Below the pieces are notes generated by a model that saw nothing but the letters and a program-made list of their open reading frames with translations, had not been told where the DNA came from and ran no database searches. Shown in pieces: positions 31,101-39,289 of a stretch of DNA of 64,000 nt. The translations under genes and the position numbers were made by a program. Numbering within the stretch: position 1 is the stretch's first letter; each line of letters begins with the position of its first letter. Origin of the DNA: JAHJQQ01 sp963737555 (lineage in GTDB: Bacteria > Pseudomonadota > Gammaproteobacteria > Thiohalobacterales > Thiohalobacteraceae); contig CAVTTB010000002.1 in assembly GCA_963737555.1 (NCBI GenBank), forward strand, positions 248,001-312,000, read 5' to 3'.

Positions 31101-32228
31101 CGGACGCATCATGCGATAGATTTCGACCTGCGCTTCCAACTCGCTGCGACTCGGATCGATGCGCAGCGTATCGGACATGTACGGACCACGATCCAGATCG
31201 TTGGTGTACAGCGTACGGATTTCGGTAATACCCGCTTCGCGCAGCTTGACGAGTGCCTCAGTGGTCAGCTCATCGTTGGCATTGGCGATGACTTCACCGG
31301 TCGAGGTATCGACGATGTTGTGCGCCAGCACCTTGCCCAGCAGATACTCTTCGGGGACGACCAGATCGGTGGCGCCGGCTTTTTCCAACTCACGAATATG
31401 CTTCGCCGTGATGCGGCGGCCTTCCTCGACCAGCACTTTGCCCTTGACGGCGATATCGAAGCTCGCGGTTTCACCACGCAGACGTTCCGGAACCAAGTCC
31501 AGCTTGATCTCGTTCTTGCCCAGATGGAAGGTATTGGTCTCGAAGAACATCTCGAGCATTTGTTCGACACCGTAGCCCAAGGCGCGCAACAGAATGGTCG
31601 CCGGCAGTTTGCGGCGACGGTCGATACGCACGAACAGGCAATCCTTCGGATCGAATTCGAAATCGAGCCAGGAACCACGATAAGGAATCACGCGGGCGGA
31701 GAACAACAGCTTGCCCGAGGAATGGGTCTTGCCCTTGTCGTGATCGAAAAACACGCCCGGCGAACGGTGCAACTGCGACACGATGACGCGCTCGGTACCG
31801 TTGATGACGAAGGTACCGGTGTTGGTCATGAGCGGCAATTCGCCCATATAGACTTCTTGTTCTTTAATGTCTTTGACAGTCGGCGTGTTCGCCTCCTTGT
31901 CATAAATTACCAGGCGCACCAGGGCGCGCAGCGGCGCCGCATAGGTCATACCGCGCATCTGGCATTCCTTCACATCGAAGGTCGGTTCGCCAAGGCGATA
32001 ACTGACATATTCCAAGGCAGCGCTGCCGGAATAACTGGATATCGGAAACACCGACGAGAAGGCTGCGTGCAATCCCGCCTCGCTCCGCTGCTCGGGCTTC
32101 TTATCGAGCTGCAGGAAATCCCGGTACGACTCGATCTGAGTCGCCAACAGATACGGGACCTCAAGGATGCTGGGGCGCTTGCCGAAATCCTTGCGAATGC
32201 GTTTTTTCTCGGTGAAGCTGTAGCCCAT
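28158..32228 (-). CDS. rpoB: RNA polymerase beta subunit
   Basis: RpoB (1356 residues, E. coli 1342) forms the other half of the catalytic cleft. The rifampicin-binding cluster (SQLSQFMDQNNPLSE, THKRRVSALGPGG, near residues 510-545) has the sensitive wild-type sequence. The start MGYSFTEKKRIRKDFGKR is typical. A 209-bp gap with two hairpins separates it from rplL. Confidence 0.98.
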   Translation of the reverse strand: MGYSFTEKKRIRKDFGKRPSILEVPYLLATQIESYRDFLQLDKKPEQRSEAGLHAAFSSVFPISSYSGSAALEYVSYRLGEPTFDVKECQMRGMTYAAPLRALVRLVIYDKEANTPTVKDIKEQEVYMGELPLMTNTGTFVINGTERVIVSQLHRSPGVFFDHDKGKTHSSGKLLFSARVIPYRGSWLDFEFDPKDCLFVRIDRRRKLPATILLRALGYGVEQMLEMFFETNTFHLGKNEIKLDLVPERLRGETASFDIAVKGKVLVEEGRRITAKHIRELEKAGATDLVVPEEYLLGKVLAHNIVDTSTGEVIANANDELTTEALVKLREAGITEIRTLYTNDLDRGPYMSDTLRIDPSRSELEAQVEIYRMMRPGEPPTKDAAQNLFNNLFFTDERYDLSAVGRMKFNRRVGREEITGQGTLSKDDIIDVMRTLIDIRNGNGFVDDIDHLGNRRIRCVGEMAENVFRIGLVRVERAVKERLSLAESEGLMPQELINAKPVAAAVKEFFGSSQLSQFMDQNNPLSEVTHKRRVSALGPGGLTRERAGFEVRDVHPTHYGRVCPIETPEGPNIGLINSLSVYARTNKYGFLETPYRKVVDSHVTKDVHYLSAIEEGKFVIAQANATVDAKGKLTDELVSCRHQNEFTLSSPDRIEYIDVSPKQIVSVAASLIPFLEHDDANRALMGSNMQRQAVPTLRSDKPLVGTGMERAVATDSGVTVVAERGGIVDSVDAGRIVVRVNDDETVAGEAGVDIYNLIKYTRSNQNTCINQRPLVKTGDVISRGDVLADGPSTDMGELALGQNLLVAFMPWNGYNFEDSILISERVVQEDRFTTIHIEELTCVARDTKLGAEEISGDIPNVGEGALAKLDESGIVYIGAEVKPGDILVGKVTPKGETQLTPEEKLLRAIFGEKASDVKDTSLRVPSGMDGTVIDVQVFTRDGVEKDKRAIQIENEMLAGVKKDLNDQMRIMEEDVYHRVEKLLLGKVAEGGPMKLKSGAKVEKDYLGEVPREKWFEIRLKADEANEQLEKAAEQLKGIRAEFDKRLEEKRMKITAGDDLAPGVLKMVKVYLAVKRRVQPGDKMAGRHGNKGVISSIVPVEDMPYSADGIPVDIVLNPLGVPSRMNVGQVLETHLGWAARGLGLKLGRMVSNGDKVTDIRKFLDEIYNCSGKQEDLKSFTDGEIIELATNLKKGVPMATPVFDGASEEEIKHMLKLADLPESGQTPLIDGRTGETFERAVTVGYMYMLKLNHLVDDKMHARSTGPYSLVTQQPLGGKAQFGGQRFGEMEVWALEAYGAAYTLQEMLTVKSDDVNGRTKMYKNIVDGDHHMEAGMPESFNVLVKEIRSLGINLELDLD

Positions 32229-32345
32229 CGGTATTCCTCTTTCAAACTGGTGTTACTCGTTGATCGTCGCAGGTATCGGGTAACGCGGTTGTTCAACCAC
32301 ACTTACGCCAGACATCTCGCCACCATCGCTGCATTCACAAACGGG

Positions 32346-32378
32346 AAAAGGCCGGCAGCGAAATCACGCTGCCAGCCC
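32346..32378 (-). terminator. Attenuator-like hairpin between rplL and rpoB
   Basis: On the minus strand an 11-bp stem with one mismatch (GGCTGGCAGCG with CGCTGCCGGCC) and a 6-base loop is followed by TTTTCCC. Its position matches the rplL-rpoB attenuator of E. coli, which lets ribosomal proteins be made in excess over polymerase. Confidence 0.7.
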
Positions 32379-32394
32379 TACCCTTTCCTGTGCG

Positions 32395-32415
32395 CGGACG
32401 CGCACTGCGCGTCCG
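32395..32415 (-). promoter_or_regulatory. GC-rich hairpin just after rplL
   Basis: A 10-bp perfect inverted repeat (CGGACGCGCA / TGCGCGTCCG) with a one-base centre lies 23 bp past the rplL stop and upstream of the attenuator hairpin. By position it could be an RNase III processing stem, as known between rplL and rpoB in E. coli; this is inference. Confidence 0.5.
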
Positions 32416-32437
32416 GAACAAGATACGCAATTTCGAC

Positions 32438-32812
32438 TTACTTGACGTCGACCGCTGCGCCGGCTTCTTCCAACTGCTTCTTGATATCCGCGGCTTCTGC
32501 CTTGGAAACGCCTTCCTTAACATTCGCCGGCACACCTTCGACCATGTCTTTGGCTTCTTTCAGGCCCAGACCGGTGATGGCGCGAACCGCCTTGATGACG
32601 TTGACCTTGTTGGCGCCGAAGCTGGACATGATCACGTTGAATTCGGTCTGCTCTTCAACAGCAGCAGCAGCACCGGCAGCAGCCGGAGCGGCAGCAACGG
32701 CAGCAGCAGCGGATACACCGAACTTCTCTTCCATCGCGGAGATCAGGTCAACAACGTCCATCACGCTCATGTTGGCGATGGTTTCGAGGATATCGTCTTT
32801 AGAAACGGCCAT
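32438..32812 (-). CDS. rplL: 50S ribosomal protein L7/L12
   Basis: This 124-residue stalk protein (E. coli 121) recruits translation GTPases. An N-terminal dimerisation domain, an alanine-rich hinge (about residues 36-52) and the globular domain with GLGLKEAKDMVEGVP are visible. It follows rplJ by 64 bp. Confidence 0.98.
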   Translation of the reverse strand: MAVSKDDILETIANMSVMDVVDLISAMEEKFGVSAAAAVAAAPAAAGAAAAVEEQTEFNVIMSSFGANKVNVIKAVRAITGLGLKEAKDMVEGVPANVKEGVSKAEAADIKKQLEEAGAAVDVK

Positions 32813-32876
32813 GATTAAATACTCCTGTTACTCTTGTCCGCGGCGAGCGCGGCATGAATTTAGATTGTTACTGAAA

Positions 32877-33407
32877 TTAAGCTGCTGCCTGCTTTTGGTC
32901 GCGAATCGCAGCCACCGTACGCACAAACTTGCCGGGCACTTCTTTGAGCGTGCGTGCAAGTTTCTCGACCGGGGCCTTCATTACGCCCATCAACATAGCC
33001 AGGGCTTGGTCACGGGTCGGCAGGTTAGCCAGACGTTCGACGTCGCCGGCCGCCAATAACTGGCCGCCCACGGATGCGAACTTCACCACCAACTTGTCAT
33101 TACCCTTGGCAAAGTCACGAATTACGCGTGCAGCCGCACCCGGATCAGCCTGGGAGAACGCCAATACCAGCGGCCCCACTAATTTCGGTGAGATGCATTC
33201 GAACTCGGTACCTGCCACGGCCCTGCGTGCCAATGTGTTTTTGACTACTCGAATATACACACCGCCCTCACGCGCTTTTTTGCGTAATTCGGTGAGCTGT
33301 TCAACGGTTACACCGCGATATTCAGCAGCCACTGCGGAAAGGGCTGTTGCAGCCACTTCCGCCACTTCGGCGACAACAGTCTTCTTATCTTCAAGACTCA
33401 GTGCCAT
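32877..33407 (-). CDS. rplJ: 50S ribosomal protein L10
   Basis: L10 (176 residues, E. coli 165) anchors the L7/L12 stalk, and with L12 represses its own mRNA. The start MALSLEDKKTVVAEVAEVA and the motif YRGVTVEQLTELRKKARE are typical. AGGAG lies 7-8 bases before the ATG. Confidence 0.98.
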   Translation of the reverse strand: MALSLEDKKTVVAEVAEVAATALSAVAAEYRGVTVEQLTELRKKAREGGVYIRVVKNTLARRAVAGTEFECISPKLVGPLVLAFSQADPGAAARVIRDFAKGNDKLVVKFASVGGQLLAAGDVERLANLPTRDQALAMLMGVMKAPVEKLARTLKEVPGKFVRTVAAIRDQKQAAA

Positions 33408-33747
33408 CGTTTATCTCCTGGGATGCGCGAACACACAAACGGCGCCACACATCCAGACCAGTACAAAGAGAAGTCGTTGGTAGAACAGAATTTGATTCTG
33501 CTCACTTTCGCAAACTTCCCCACGGTGTACGGTGGCCACGGACAAGAAATTCTGTCTGAGGCTGCACCGTCTGCGCAGGCTGTTGCCATTAAGCTTGAGT
33601 CGTCGAGTGACAGAATTGGATTCTGTCACCGTTACTTCCCAAGCACCTGCGGTCTTTGACGGCGACTACCGGACGACTCTGACTCGCGTACCCGGTAGTG
33701 CCACAAAGTTCGGTTTTACAGAGGCGAGCGAACTCGCCCCCACAGGA
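33408..33747 (-). promoter_or_regulatory. rplJ leader region (rplA-rplJ gap, 340 bp)
   Basis: No gene is visible in this gap. Its position and length match the structured L10 leader that L10-L12 binds in E. coli. It contains a perfect 10-bp stem with a 3-base loop at 33607-33629 (GTGACAGAAT / ATTCTGTCAC), a related 6-bp stem at 33486-33500 (CAGAAT / ATTCTG) and a GGCGAGCGAACTCGCC palindrome near 33724-33739. I could not place a confident promoter in it. A covariance-model search for the L10 leader would settle the assignment. Confidence 0.55.
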
Positions 33748-34440
33748 TCAGACGAGCGTCGACTGATCCAGCGCAACCCCCGGCCCCATGGTGGTGGAGA
33801 CGGAGATCTTCTTCACATAAATGCCCTTCGAGGTGGACGGCTTCATCCTGTTCAGATCCGCCAGCAACGCCTGAATGTTTTCCTTCAGCGCGTTGACCTC
33901 GAAATCAACCTTACCGATGGTGCAATGAATGATACCGGCCTTGTCAGTGCGGTAACGCACCTGACCGGCCTTGGCGTTCTTCACGGCCTCGGCGACATTC
34001 GGGGTTACGGTGCCGACCTTCGGGTTCGGCATCAAGCCGCGCGGACCGAGGATCTGACCCAGCTGACCGACAATGCGCATCGCATCCGGACTGGCGATGA
34101 CCACATCGAAATCCATCACACCACCCTTGATGGTCTCGGCCAGGTCTTCGAAGCCGACGATATCGGCACCCGCGGCCTTGGCCGCATCGGCATTGGCGCC
34201 TTGCGCAAACACCGCTACGCGCACGCTCTTGCCGGTACCGTTGGGCAGCACGGTGGAACCGCGCACGACCTGATCGGACTTACGCGGGTCAACGCCGAGA
34301 TTCACTGCAATATCGACCGCCTCTTTGAACTTGGCGCTGGCCAATTCTTTGAGCAGACCCAAACCTTCTTCGGCGGCATACTGCTTGCCCGGGGTCAGCT
34401 TCTCATTGATAGCCTTGAAACGTTTCGTGATTTTGGCCAT
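33748..34440 (-). CDS. rplA: 50S ribosomal protein L1
   Basis: L1 (230 residues, E. coli 234) forms the mobile L1 stalk and represses the rplK-rplA transcript in E. coli. The signatures VDPRKSDQVVRGSTVLPNGTG and LGPRGLMPNPKVGTVTPN are present. It follows rplK by three bases. Confidence 0.98.
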   Translation of the reverse strand: MAKITKRFKAINEKLTPGKQYAAEEGLGLLKELASAKFKEAVDIAVNLGVDPRKSDQVVRGSTVLPNGTGKSVRVAVFAQGANADAAKAAGADIVGFEDLAETIKGGVMDFDVVIASPDAMRIVGQLGQILGPRGLMPNPKVGTVTPNVAEAVKNAKAGQVRYRTDKAGIIHCTIGKVDFEVNALKENIQALLADLNRMKPSTSKGIYVKKISVSTTMGPGVALDQSTLV

Positions 34441-34443
34441 GAC

Positions 34444-34872
34444 TTAACCCTCCACTTCCAGACCCATGCTGCGCGCGCTGCCACCGATGGTGCGCACGGC
34501 GGCGTCCATATCGGCTGCAGTGAGATCAGGCATTTTGGCCTTAGCCACTTCTTCCAACTGCGCGCGCGTCACCTTGCCGACCTTCTGGCTGTTCGGACGC
34601 GGACTGCCGCTGGTGATGCCAACAATCTTCTTCAGCAGAATCGATGCTGGCGGGGTCTTGGTGATGAAGGTAAAGCTGCGATCACTGTATACCGTGATAA
34701 CGACAGGCAACGGCAGACCCGGCTCGACATTCTGGGTCTGTGCGTTGAACGCCTTACAGAACTCCATGATGTTGACGCCGTGCTGACCCAGCGCCGGACC
34801 TACTGGCGGACTCGGGTTGGCCTTACCGGCCGCGACTTGCAGCTTGATATACGCATTGATTTTCTTTGCCAT
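34444..34872 (-). CDS. rplK: 50S ribosomal protein L11
   Basis: L11 (142 residues, E. coli 142) binds the GTPase-associated centre and is needed for RelA activation. The proline-containing N-terminal segment NPSPPVGPALGQHGVNIMEF, where thiopeptides bind, is intact. A 91-bp gap before it contains a short imperfect GGGCAGA/TCTGTCCC stem near 34933-34952 and is a likely place for L1 control. Confidence 0.98.
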   Translation of the reverse strand: MAKKINAYIKLQVAAGKANPSPPVGPALGQHGVNIMEFCKAFNAQTQNVEPGLPLPVVITVYSDRSFTFITKTPPASILLKKIVGITSGSPRPNSQKVGKVTRAQLEEVAKAKMPDLTAADMDAAVRTIGGSARSMGLEVEG

Positions 34873-34963
34873 GATGACCTCTTCAGTGGGTGCAAGCGCC
34901 TGTTGTCAGGCTCCCCGGTAACAACATCGAGGGACAGAATAACTCTGCCCCCTTATGTAAAGC

Positions 34964-35497
34964 TTAAGCCTTCTCGACCTGGCCGAATTCCAATTCAACC
35001 GGCGTGGAACGCCCGAAAATCAGCACTGCAACACGCAGGCGACTCTTCTCGTAATTCACTTCTTCGACGACACCGTTGAAGTCGTTGAATGGACCGTGGG
35101 TCACGCGCACCACTTCGCCCGGCTCGAACAGAACTTTCGGCTTGGGCTTCTCGACGCCGTCCTGAATACGTTGCAGGATCACATCGGCCTCGCGGTCGGT
35201 AATCGGTGCCGGCTTGTCGCTGGTACCACCGATGAAACCCATGACCTTGGGTACGTTCTTGACTAGATGCCAGGACTGTTCGTCCATTTCCATCTGCACC
35301 AGGACGTAACCCGGGAAAAACTTGCGCTCGCTCTTGCGCTTCTGACCCTCGCGCATTTCCACCACTTCCTCGGTGGGCACTAGGATCTCGCCAAACTTAT
35401 CTTCCAAGCCACTGCGCGCGATATGATCGATCAGCGAACGCTTGACCTGATTTTCAAATCCCGAATAGGCGTGAACGACATACCAACGCTTCGCCAT
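34964..35497 (-). CDS. nusG: Transcription antitermination factor NusG
   Basis: NusG (177 residues, E. coli 181) couples RNA polymerase to ribosomes and Rho. The NGN domain starts MAKRWYVVHAYSGFENQVKR, and the KOW domain carries GPFNDFNGVVEEVNYEKSRL. It follows secE by five bases, the near-universal secE-nusG pair. Confidence 0.98.
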   Translation of the reverse strand: MAKRWYVVHAYSGFENQVKRSLIDHIARSGLEDKFGEILVPTEEVVEMREGQKRKSERKFFPGYVLVQMEMDEQSWHLVKNVPKVMGFIGGTSDKPAPITDREADVILQRIQDGVEKPKPKVLFEPGEVVRVTHGPFNDFNGVVEEVNYEKSRLRVAVLIFGRSTPVELEFGQVEKA

Positions 35498-35502
35498 GCG
35501 AT

Positions 35503-35883
35503 TTAGCCTCCCTGCCCGGTCAGCAGGCGCACAGCCCAGAGCAGCAGCATGTCCAATAACCAGAGCACTATGCCCATGAAAATCACAACACCAAACACGA
35601 TCAAAGCCGTCTGGAACGTCTCTTGGCGGGTCGGCCAGACGACTTTACGCACCTCAGTGCGCGCATCGCTCAGAAAACCCAACACACGTCCGCCCACCAA
35701 GGTCTGCGAACCCACAAACAGCGCCACGCCGGCAACCACCAACAGCCCCAGCACACGCAGCAACAGTGAGTGTTCAGCAAACCAATAGAAGGCAACGACC
35801 GCGCCCACCAACAGCACGATAGCCGCGGTCAGTTTTGCGGTATCCAGACTCGAGCCTTCTGCCTCGACCTTCGGGTTCATCAA
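35503..35883 (-). CDS. secE: Protein translocase subunit SecE
   Basis: SecE (126 residues, E. coli 127) clamps SecY in the translocon. Three membrane segments are visible (about residues 17-35, 42-60 and 92-115), the three-span form of Gammaproteobacteria. The conserved cytoplasmic helix reads TEVRKVVWPTRQET. It lies just after tRNA-Trp. Confidence 0.97.
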   Translation of the reverse strand: MMNPKVEAEGSSLDTAKLTAAIVLLVGAVVAFYWFAEHSLLLRVLGLLVVAGVALFVGSQTLVGGRVLGFLSDARTEVRKVVWPTRQETFQTALIVFGVVIFMGIVLWLLDMLLLWAVRLLTGQGG

Positions 35884-35929
35884 TATCGGTATGGGGACGG
35901 ATTTCAGTCCGCCCCCATCTCCACTTGCT

Positions 35930-36005
35930 TGGCAGGCCAGGAGGGAATCGAACCCCCAACCTGCGGTTTTGGAGACCGCCGCTCTGCCAATTGAGCTACT
36001 GGCCT
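35930..36005 (-). tRNA. trpT: tRNA-Trp (CCA)
   Basis: A 76-nt cloverleaf with acceptor AGGCCAG/CTGGCCT, a standard D-arm and GGTTCGATTCC T-arm. The anticodon loop CTCCAAA gives anticodon CCA. The 3' CCA is encoded. It lies between tufB and secE, as in many non-enteric gammaproteobacteria. Confidence 0.97.
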
Positions 36006-36057
36006 AAACTCAGTCCAGAAGCGGGCATCAACATCAACCCACCCCCTTTCCAACTCT

Positions 36058-37248
36058 TTACTCGATGATTTTCGCCACCACACCGGCGCCGACGGTACGG
36101 CCGCCTTCGCGAATCGCGAAGCGCAGACCTTCTTCCATCGCAATCGGGTTGATCAGGCTCACAACCATCTTCACGTTATCACCCGGCATCACCATCTCGA
36201 TGCCTTCCGGCAGATCGCACGCGCCGGTTACGTCCGTGGTGCGGAAGTAAAACTGCGGGCGATAGCCATTGAAGAACGGTGTATGACGACCGCCTTCTTC
36301 CTTGGACAGAACGTACACTTCCGCTTCAAACTTGGTGTGCGGCTTGATCGAACCCGGCTTGCACAGCACTTGGCCGCGCTCCACGTCGTCACGCTTGGTG
36401 CCGCGCAGCAGCACGCCGACGTTGTCACCGGCCTGACCCTGATCCAGCAGCTTGCGGAACATCTCCACGCCGGTCACGGTCGAGGTGGTCGTGGCACGAA
36501 TGCCGACGATTTCCACGGTGTCACCGACTTTCACAATGCCGCGCTCGATACGACCGGTCACCACCGTGCCGCGACCCGAGATCGAGAACACGTCTTCGAT
36601 CGGCATCAGGAACGCGCCGTCAATCGCACGCTGCGGCTCCGGAATGAAGGTGTCCAGCGCATCGATCAAGCGCTCAATGGACGGTACGCCGATGTCTGAC
36701 GTATCACCTTCCAGCGCCTTCAGCGCCGAACCGATGATGATCGGGGTGTTGTCGCCCGGGAAGTCGTAGGAAGACAGCAGGTCGCGCAGTTCCATCTCGA
36801 CCAGTTCCAGCAACTCGGGGTCGTCGACCATGTCGGCCTTGTTCATGTACACAACCATGTACGGCACGCCGACCTGACGCGACAGCAGGATGTGCTCGCG
36901 GGTCTGCGGCATCGGGCCGTCGGCGGCCGAACACACCAGGATCGCGCCGTCCATCTGCGCCGCACCCGTGATCATGTTCTTCACATAGTCCGCGTGCCCG
37001 GGGCAGTCCACGTGCGCGTAGTGACGATTGGCCGATTCGTACTCGACGTGCGCGGTCGAAATCGTGATGCCGCGCGCCTTCTCTTCCGGCGCCGCGTCAA
37101 TCTGGTCGTAGGCCTTCGCCTCACCACCAAACTTCTTCGACTGAACTACCGTCAGCGCCGCCGTCAATGTCGTCTTGCCATGGTCAACGTGACCAATCGT
37201 TCCAACATTCACATGCGGCTTCGTACGTTCAAATTTTCCCTTGGACAT
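36058..37248 (-). CDS. tufB: Elongation factor Tu (copy in tRNA operon)
   Basis: This second EF-Tu (396 residues) has the same GTPase motifs as the first copy. At the DNA level the two differ at fewer than about 20 positions, mostly silent and concentrated in the middle; both ends are identical over 200 bp or more. It begins with ATG, while the other copy begins with GTG. It is flanked by tRNA-Thr upstream and tRNA-Trp downstream, in the operon tRNA-Tyr-Gly-Thr-tufB-Trp-secE-nusG. Confidence 0.98.
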   Translation of the reverse strand: MSKGKFERTKPHVNVGTIGHVDHGKTTLTAALTVVQSKKFGGEAKAYDQIDAAPEEKARGITISTAHVEYESANRHYAHVDCPGHADYVKNMITGAAQMDGAILVCSAADGPMPQTREHILLSRQVGVPYMVVYMNKADMVDDPELLELVEMELRDLLSSYDFPGDNTPIIIGSALKALEGDTSDIGVPSIERLIDALDTFIPEPQRAIDGAFLMPIEDVFSISGRGTVVTGRIERGIVKVGDTVEIVGIRATTTSTVTGVEMFRKLLDQGQAGDNVGVLLRGTKRDDVERGQVLCKPGSIKPHTKFEAEVYVLSKEEGGRHTPFFNGYRPQFYFRTTDVTGACDLPEGIEMVMPGDNVKMVVSLINPIAMEEGLRFAIREGGRTVGAGVVAKIIE

Positions 37249-37300
37249 GGATGATCTCCCGAGTGCCGACTCGAATTTCCAGCTATGCTCAACTGCATTA

Positions 37301-37376
37301 TGGAGCCCATGACCAGAGTCGAACTGGTGACCTCATCCTTACCAAGGATGTGCTCTACCAACTGAGCTACATGGGC
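37301..37376 (-). tRNA. thrT: tRNA-Thr (GGT)
   Basis: A 76-nt cloverleaf with acceptor GCCCATG/CATGGGC, D-arm GCTCAGTTGGTAGAGC and encoded CCA. The anticodon stem CATCC/GGATG encloses TTGGTAA, giving GGT. It is the third tRNA of the tufB operon. Confidence 0.97.
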
Positions 37377-37461
37377 CAAAAAACAACTTCCGGCAACCCG
37401 GCTGTAACGGCTCATACCACCGTCACAATGCCTAAGAGGCCAGACCCTGAAATTTCCAACT

Positions 37462-37535
<74 letters not shown>

Positions 37536-37628
37536 CAAATCTGCGTGCGCCAATCTGCGTACACCAGATACAAAAACCCACCCTCAGAGGCCACTCGACC
37601 CCCGCGCGGCGCACGGTACTCAATATTC

Positions 37629-37713
37629 TGGTGGAGGGGGGTGGATTCGAACCACCGAAGGCAGAGCCGTCAGATTTACAGTCTGATCCCTTTGGCCGCT
37701 CGGGAACCCCTCC
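37629..37713 (-). tRNA. tyrU: tRNA-Tyr (GTA)
   Basis: An 85-nt class II tRNA with acceptor GGAGGGG/CCCCTCC, a long variable arm and encoded CCA. The anticodon loop CTGTAAA gives GTA. It is the first gene of the tRNA-tufB transcript. Confidence 0.97.
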
Positions 37714-37728
37714 GAAACGAAGCGAGGT

Positions 37729-37757
37729 ATTCTGGGTTAGGCACCCCGAGGTGTCAA
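37729..37757 (-). promoter_or_regulatory. Promoter of the tRNA-tufB-secE-nusG operon
   Basis: The minus strand has consensus TTGACA (37752-37757), a 17-bp spacer and CAGAAT (37729-37734), about 16 bp before tRNA-Tyr. A GC-containing discriminator (ACCTCGC) suggests stringent control, as for stable-RNA promoters. Confidence 0.75.
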
Positions 37758-37894
37758 CAGCAGTTGACGAAAAAATAGCTCCCAGCCATTCCCGCGCCCG
37801 TGACGTGCCAACTGACCTTTGCTAGCATGCCACCCAGCGCCCGCAACACGTCCTAGCAGACAGCTGCGCTTAACACAAAATATGTAATAACCAA

Positions 37895-37905
37895 ATGATA
37901 ATCAT
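37895..37905. promoter_or_regulatory. Fur-box-like core upstream of ugd
   Basis: ATGATAATCAT is identical to the central 11 bases of the classical Fur box, but the outer bases match poorly. It lies 31 bp before the ugd start, in an AT-rich stretch (37868-37914). It may be chance in AT-rich DNA. Confidence 0.3.
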
Positions 37906-37935
37906 GCATATAACATCACGCGAGGCAATCCCAAC

Positions 37936-39272
37936 ATGAAGGTAACGATTTACGGATCAGGTTATGTAGGCTTGGTCACGGGCGCCTGTCTGGCACAGGT
38001 GGGCAACGATGTTCTGTGCGTGGATATCGATCCGCGCAAGATAGAAATGCTCAATCAGGGCGAGATACCCATCCACGAGCCGGGTCTGGACAGCCTCATC
38101 ACCGAAAATCGCGAGGCTGGGCGTCTGCGTTTCACCTTAGATGCCGACGAGGGCGTCAAGCATGGCCTGTTTCAGTTCATTGCCGTGGGAACACCCCCGG
38201 ATGAAGATGGCTCGGCGGACCTTCAATATGTGCTGGCCGTGGCCAAATCCATTGCCGAGCGTATGCAGGAATATCGCGTTATCGTCAATAAATCGACGGT
38301 CCCGGTCGGGACCGCCGATCGCGTCCGGAGCACGGTAATGGAAAATCTTGCCGCGCGTGACGCCAAGATCGAATTCGATGTGGTCTCCAACCCGGAATTC
38401 CTCAAAGAAGGCGCCGCCATCGACGATTTCATGCGCCCGGATCGCATCGTGGTCGGCACCGACAATCCACGCACCACCGAACTATTGCGTGCGTTGTACG
38501 CCCCCTTCAACCGTAACCACGACCGCATCATCGCCATGGACATTCGCTCTGCCGAGCTCACCAAGTACGCGGCCAACGCGATGCTGGCGACCAAAATCAG
38601 CTTCATGAACGAGCTGTCGCAGATTGCCGAGCGCCTTGGCGCGGACATCGAGCAGGTGCGCACCGGTATCGGCTCAGACCCGCGTATCGGCTACAGCTTC
38701 ATCTATCCAGGCGCCGGTTACGGCGGCTCCTGTTTCCCCAAAGACGTGCAGGCACTGGAACGCACCGCCAACGGGGTTGGTTATAAAGCCGAACTATTGA
38801 GCGCGGTCGAGGCCGTCAACCACCGCCAGAAGCGCGTGCTGTTCGAGAAAATCCAGGCGGAATTCGGCAACGATCTAAAGGGTCGCACCTTCGCCCTCTG
38901 GGGCCTGGCGTTCAAACCCAACACCGACGACATGCGCGCTGCGTCCAGTCGCGTACTCATGGAACTGCTGTGGGCCGCCGGCGCCCACGTCCAGGCACAT
39001 GACCCGGTCGCCATGAACGAGGCTCGACGGATTTATGGTGAGCGAGCCGATCTGAAGCTGTGCCCGAACGCCCAGCCGCACTGGAAGGCGCCGACGCCCT
39101 GGTCGTTGTCACCGAGTGGACCAACTTCCGCAGCCCCGATTTCGAGCTGATTCGCAACACCCTCAAACAGCCGGTGATCTTCGATGGCCGCAATCTGTAC
39201 GACCCGGCGCTGCTGGCCAACCTGGGCATCCGTTACTACTCGATCGGCCGGCAGACGCCACCGAAGAAATAG
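37936..39272 (+). CDS. ugd: UDP-glucose 6-dehydrogenase (one frameshift)
   Basis: This enzyme oxidises UDP-glucose to UDP-glucuronate for polysaccharide and lipid A sugar supply. The Rossmann start MKVTIYGSGYVGLVTGACLA, NKSTVPVGT and the catalytic cysteine motif YPGAGYGGSCFPKD are present. The first frame is intact to about 39070, then shifts: ALEGADALVVVTEW to the stop at 39272 is in another frame. A missing base at about 39070-39074 explains it; the repaired protein is about 445 residues, the normal length. This is one of the few breaks that looks like a deletion. GAGG lies upstream of the ATG. Confidence 0.93.
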
Positions 39273-39289
39273 CCCCCGAAGAAATAGCC

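Noticed and set aside
30303..33059. A 918-codon open frame antisense to rpoB, rplL and rplJ
   Set aside because: It lies opposite three certain genes and shows no domain; its composition (rich in His, Gln, Arg, Thr) is that of a reversed GC-rich gene.
33532..35079. A 515-codon plus-strand frame over the rplJ leader, rplA and rplK
   Set aside because: Crosses two certain minus-strand genes and an intergenic leader; composition is antisense-like.
37870..37902. A sigma-70 promoter for ugd in the AT-rich patch
   Set aside because: TTAACA and GATAAT are present but the spacing (about 21 bp) is too long.
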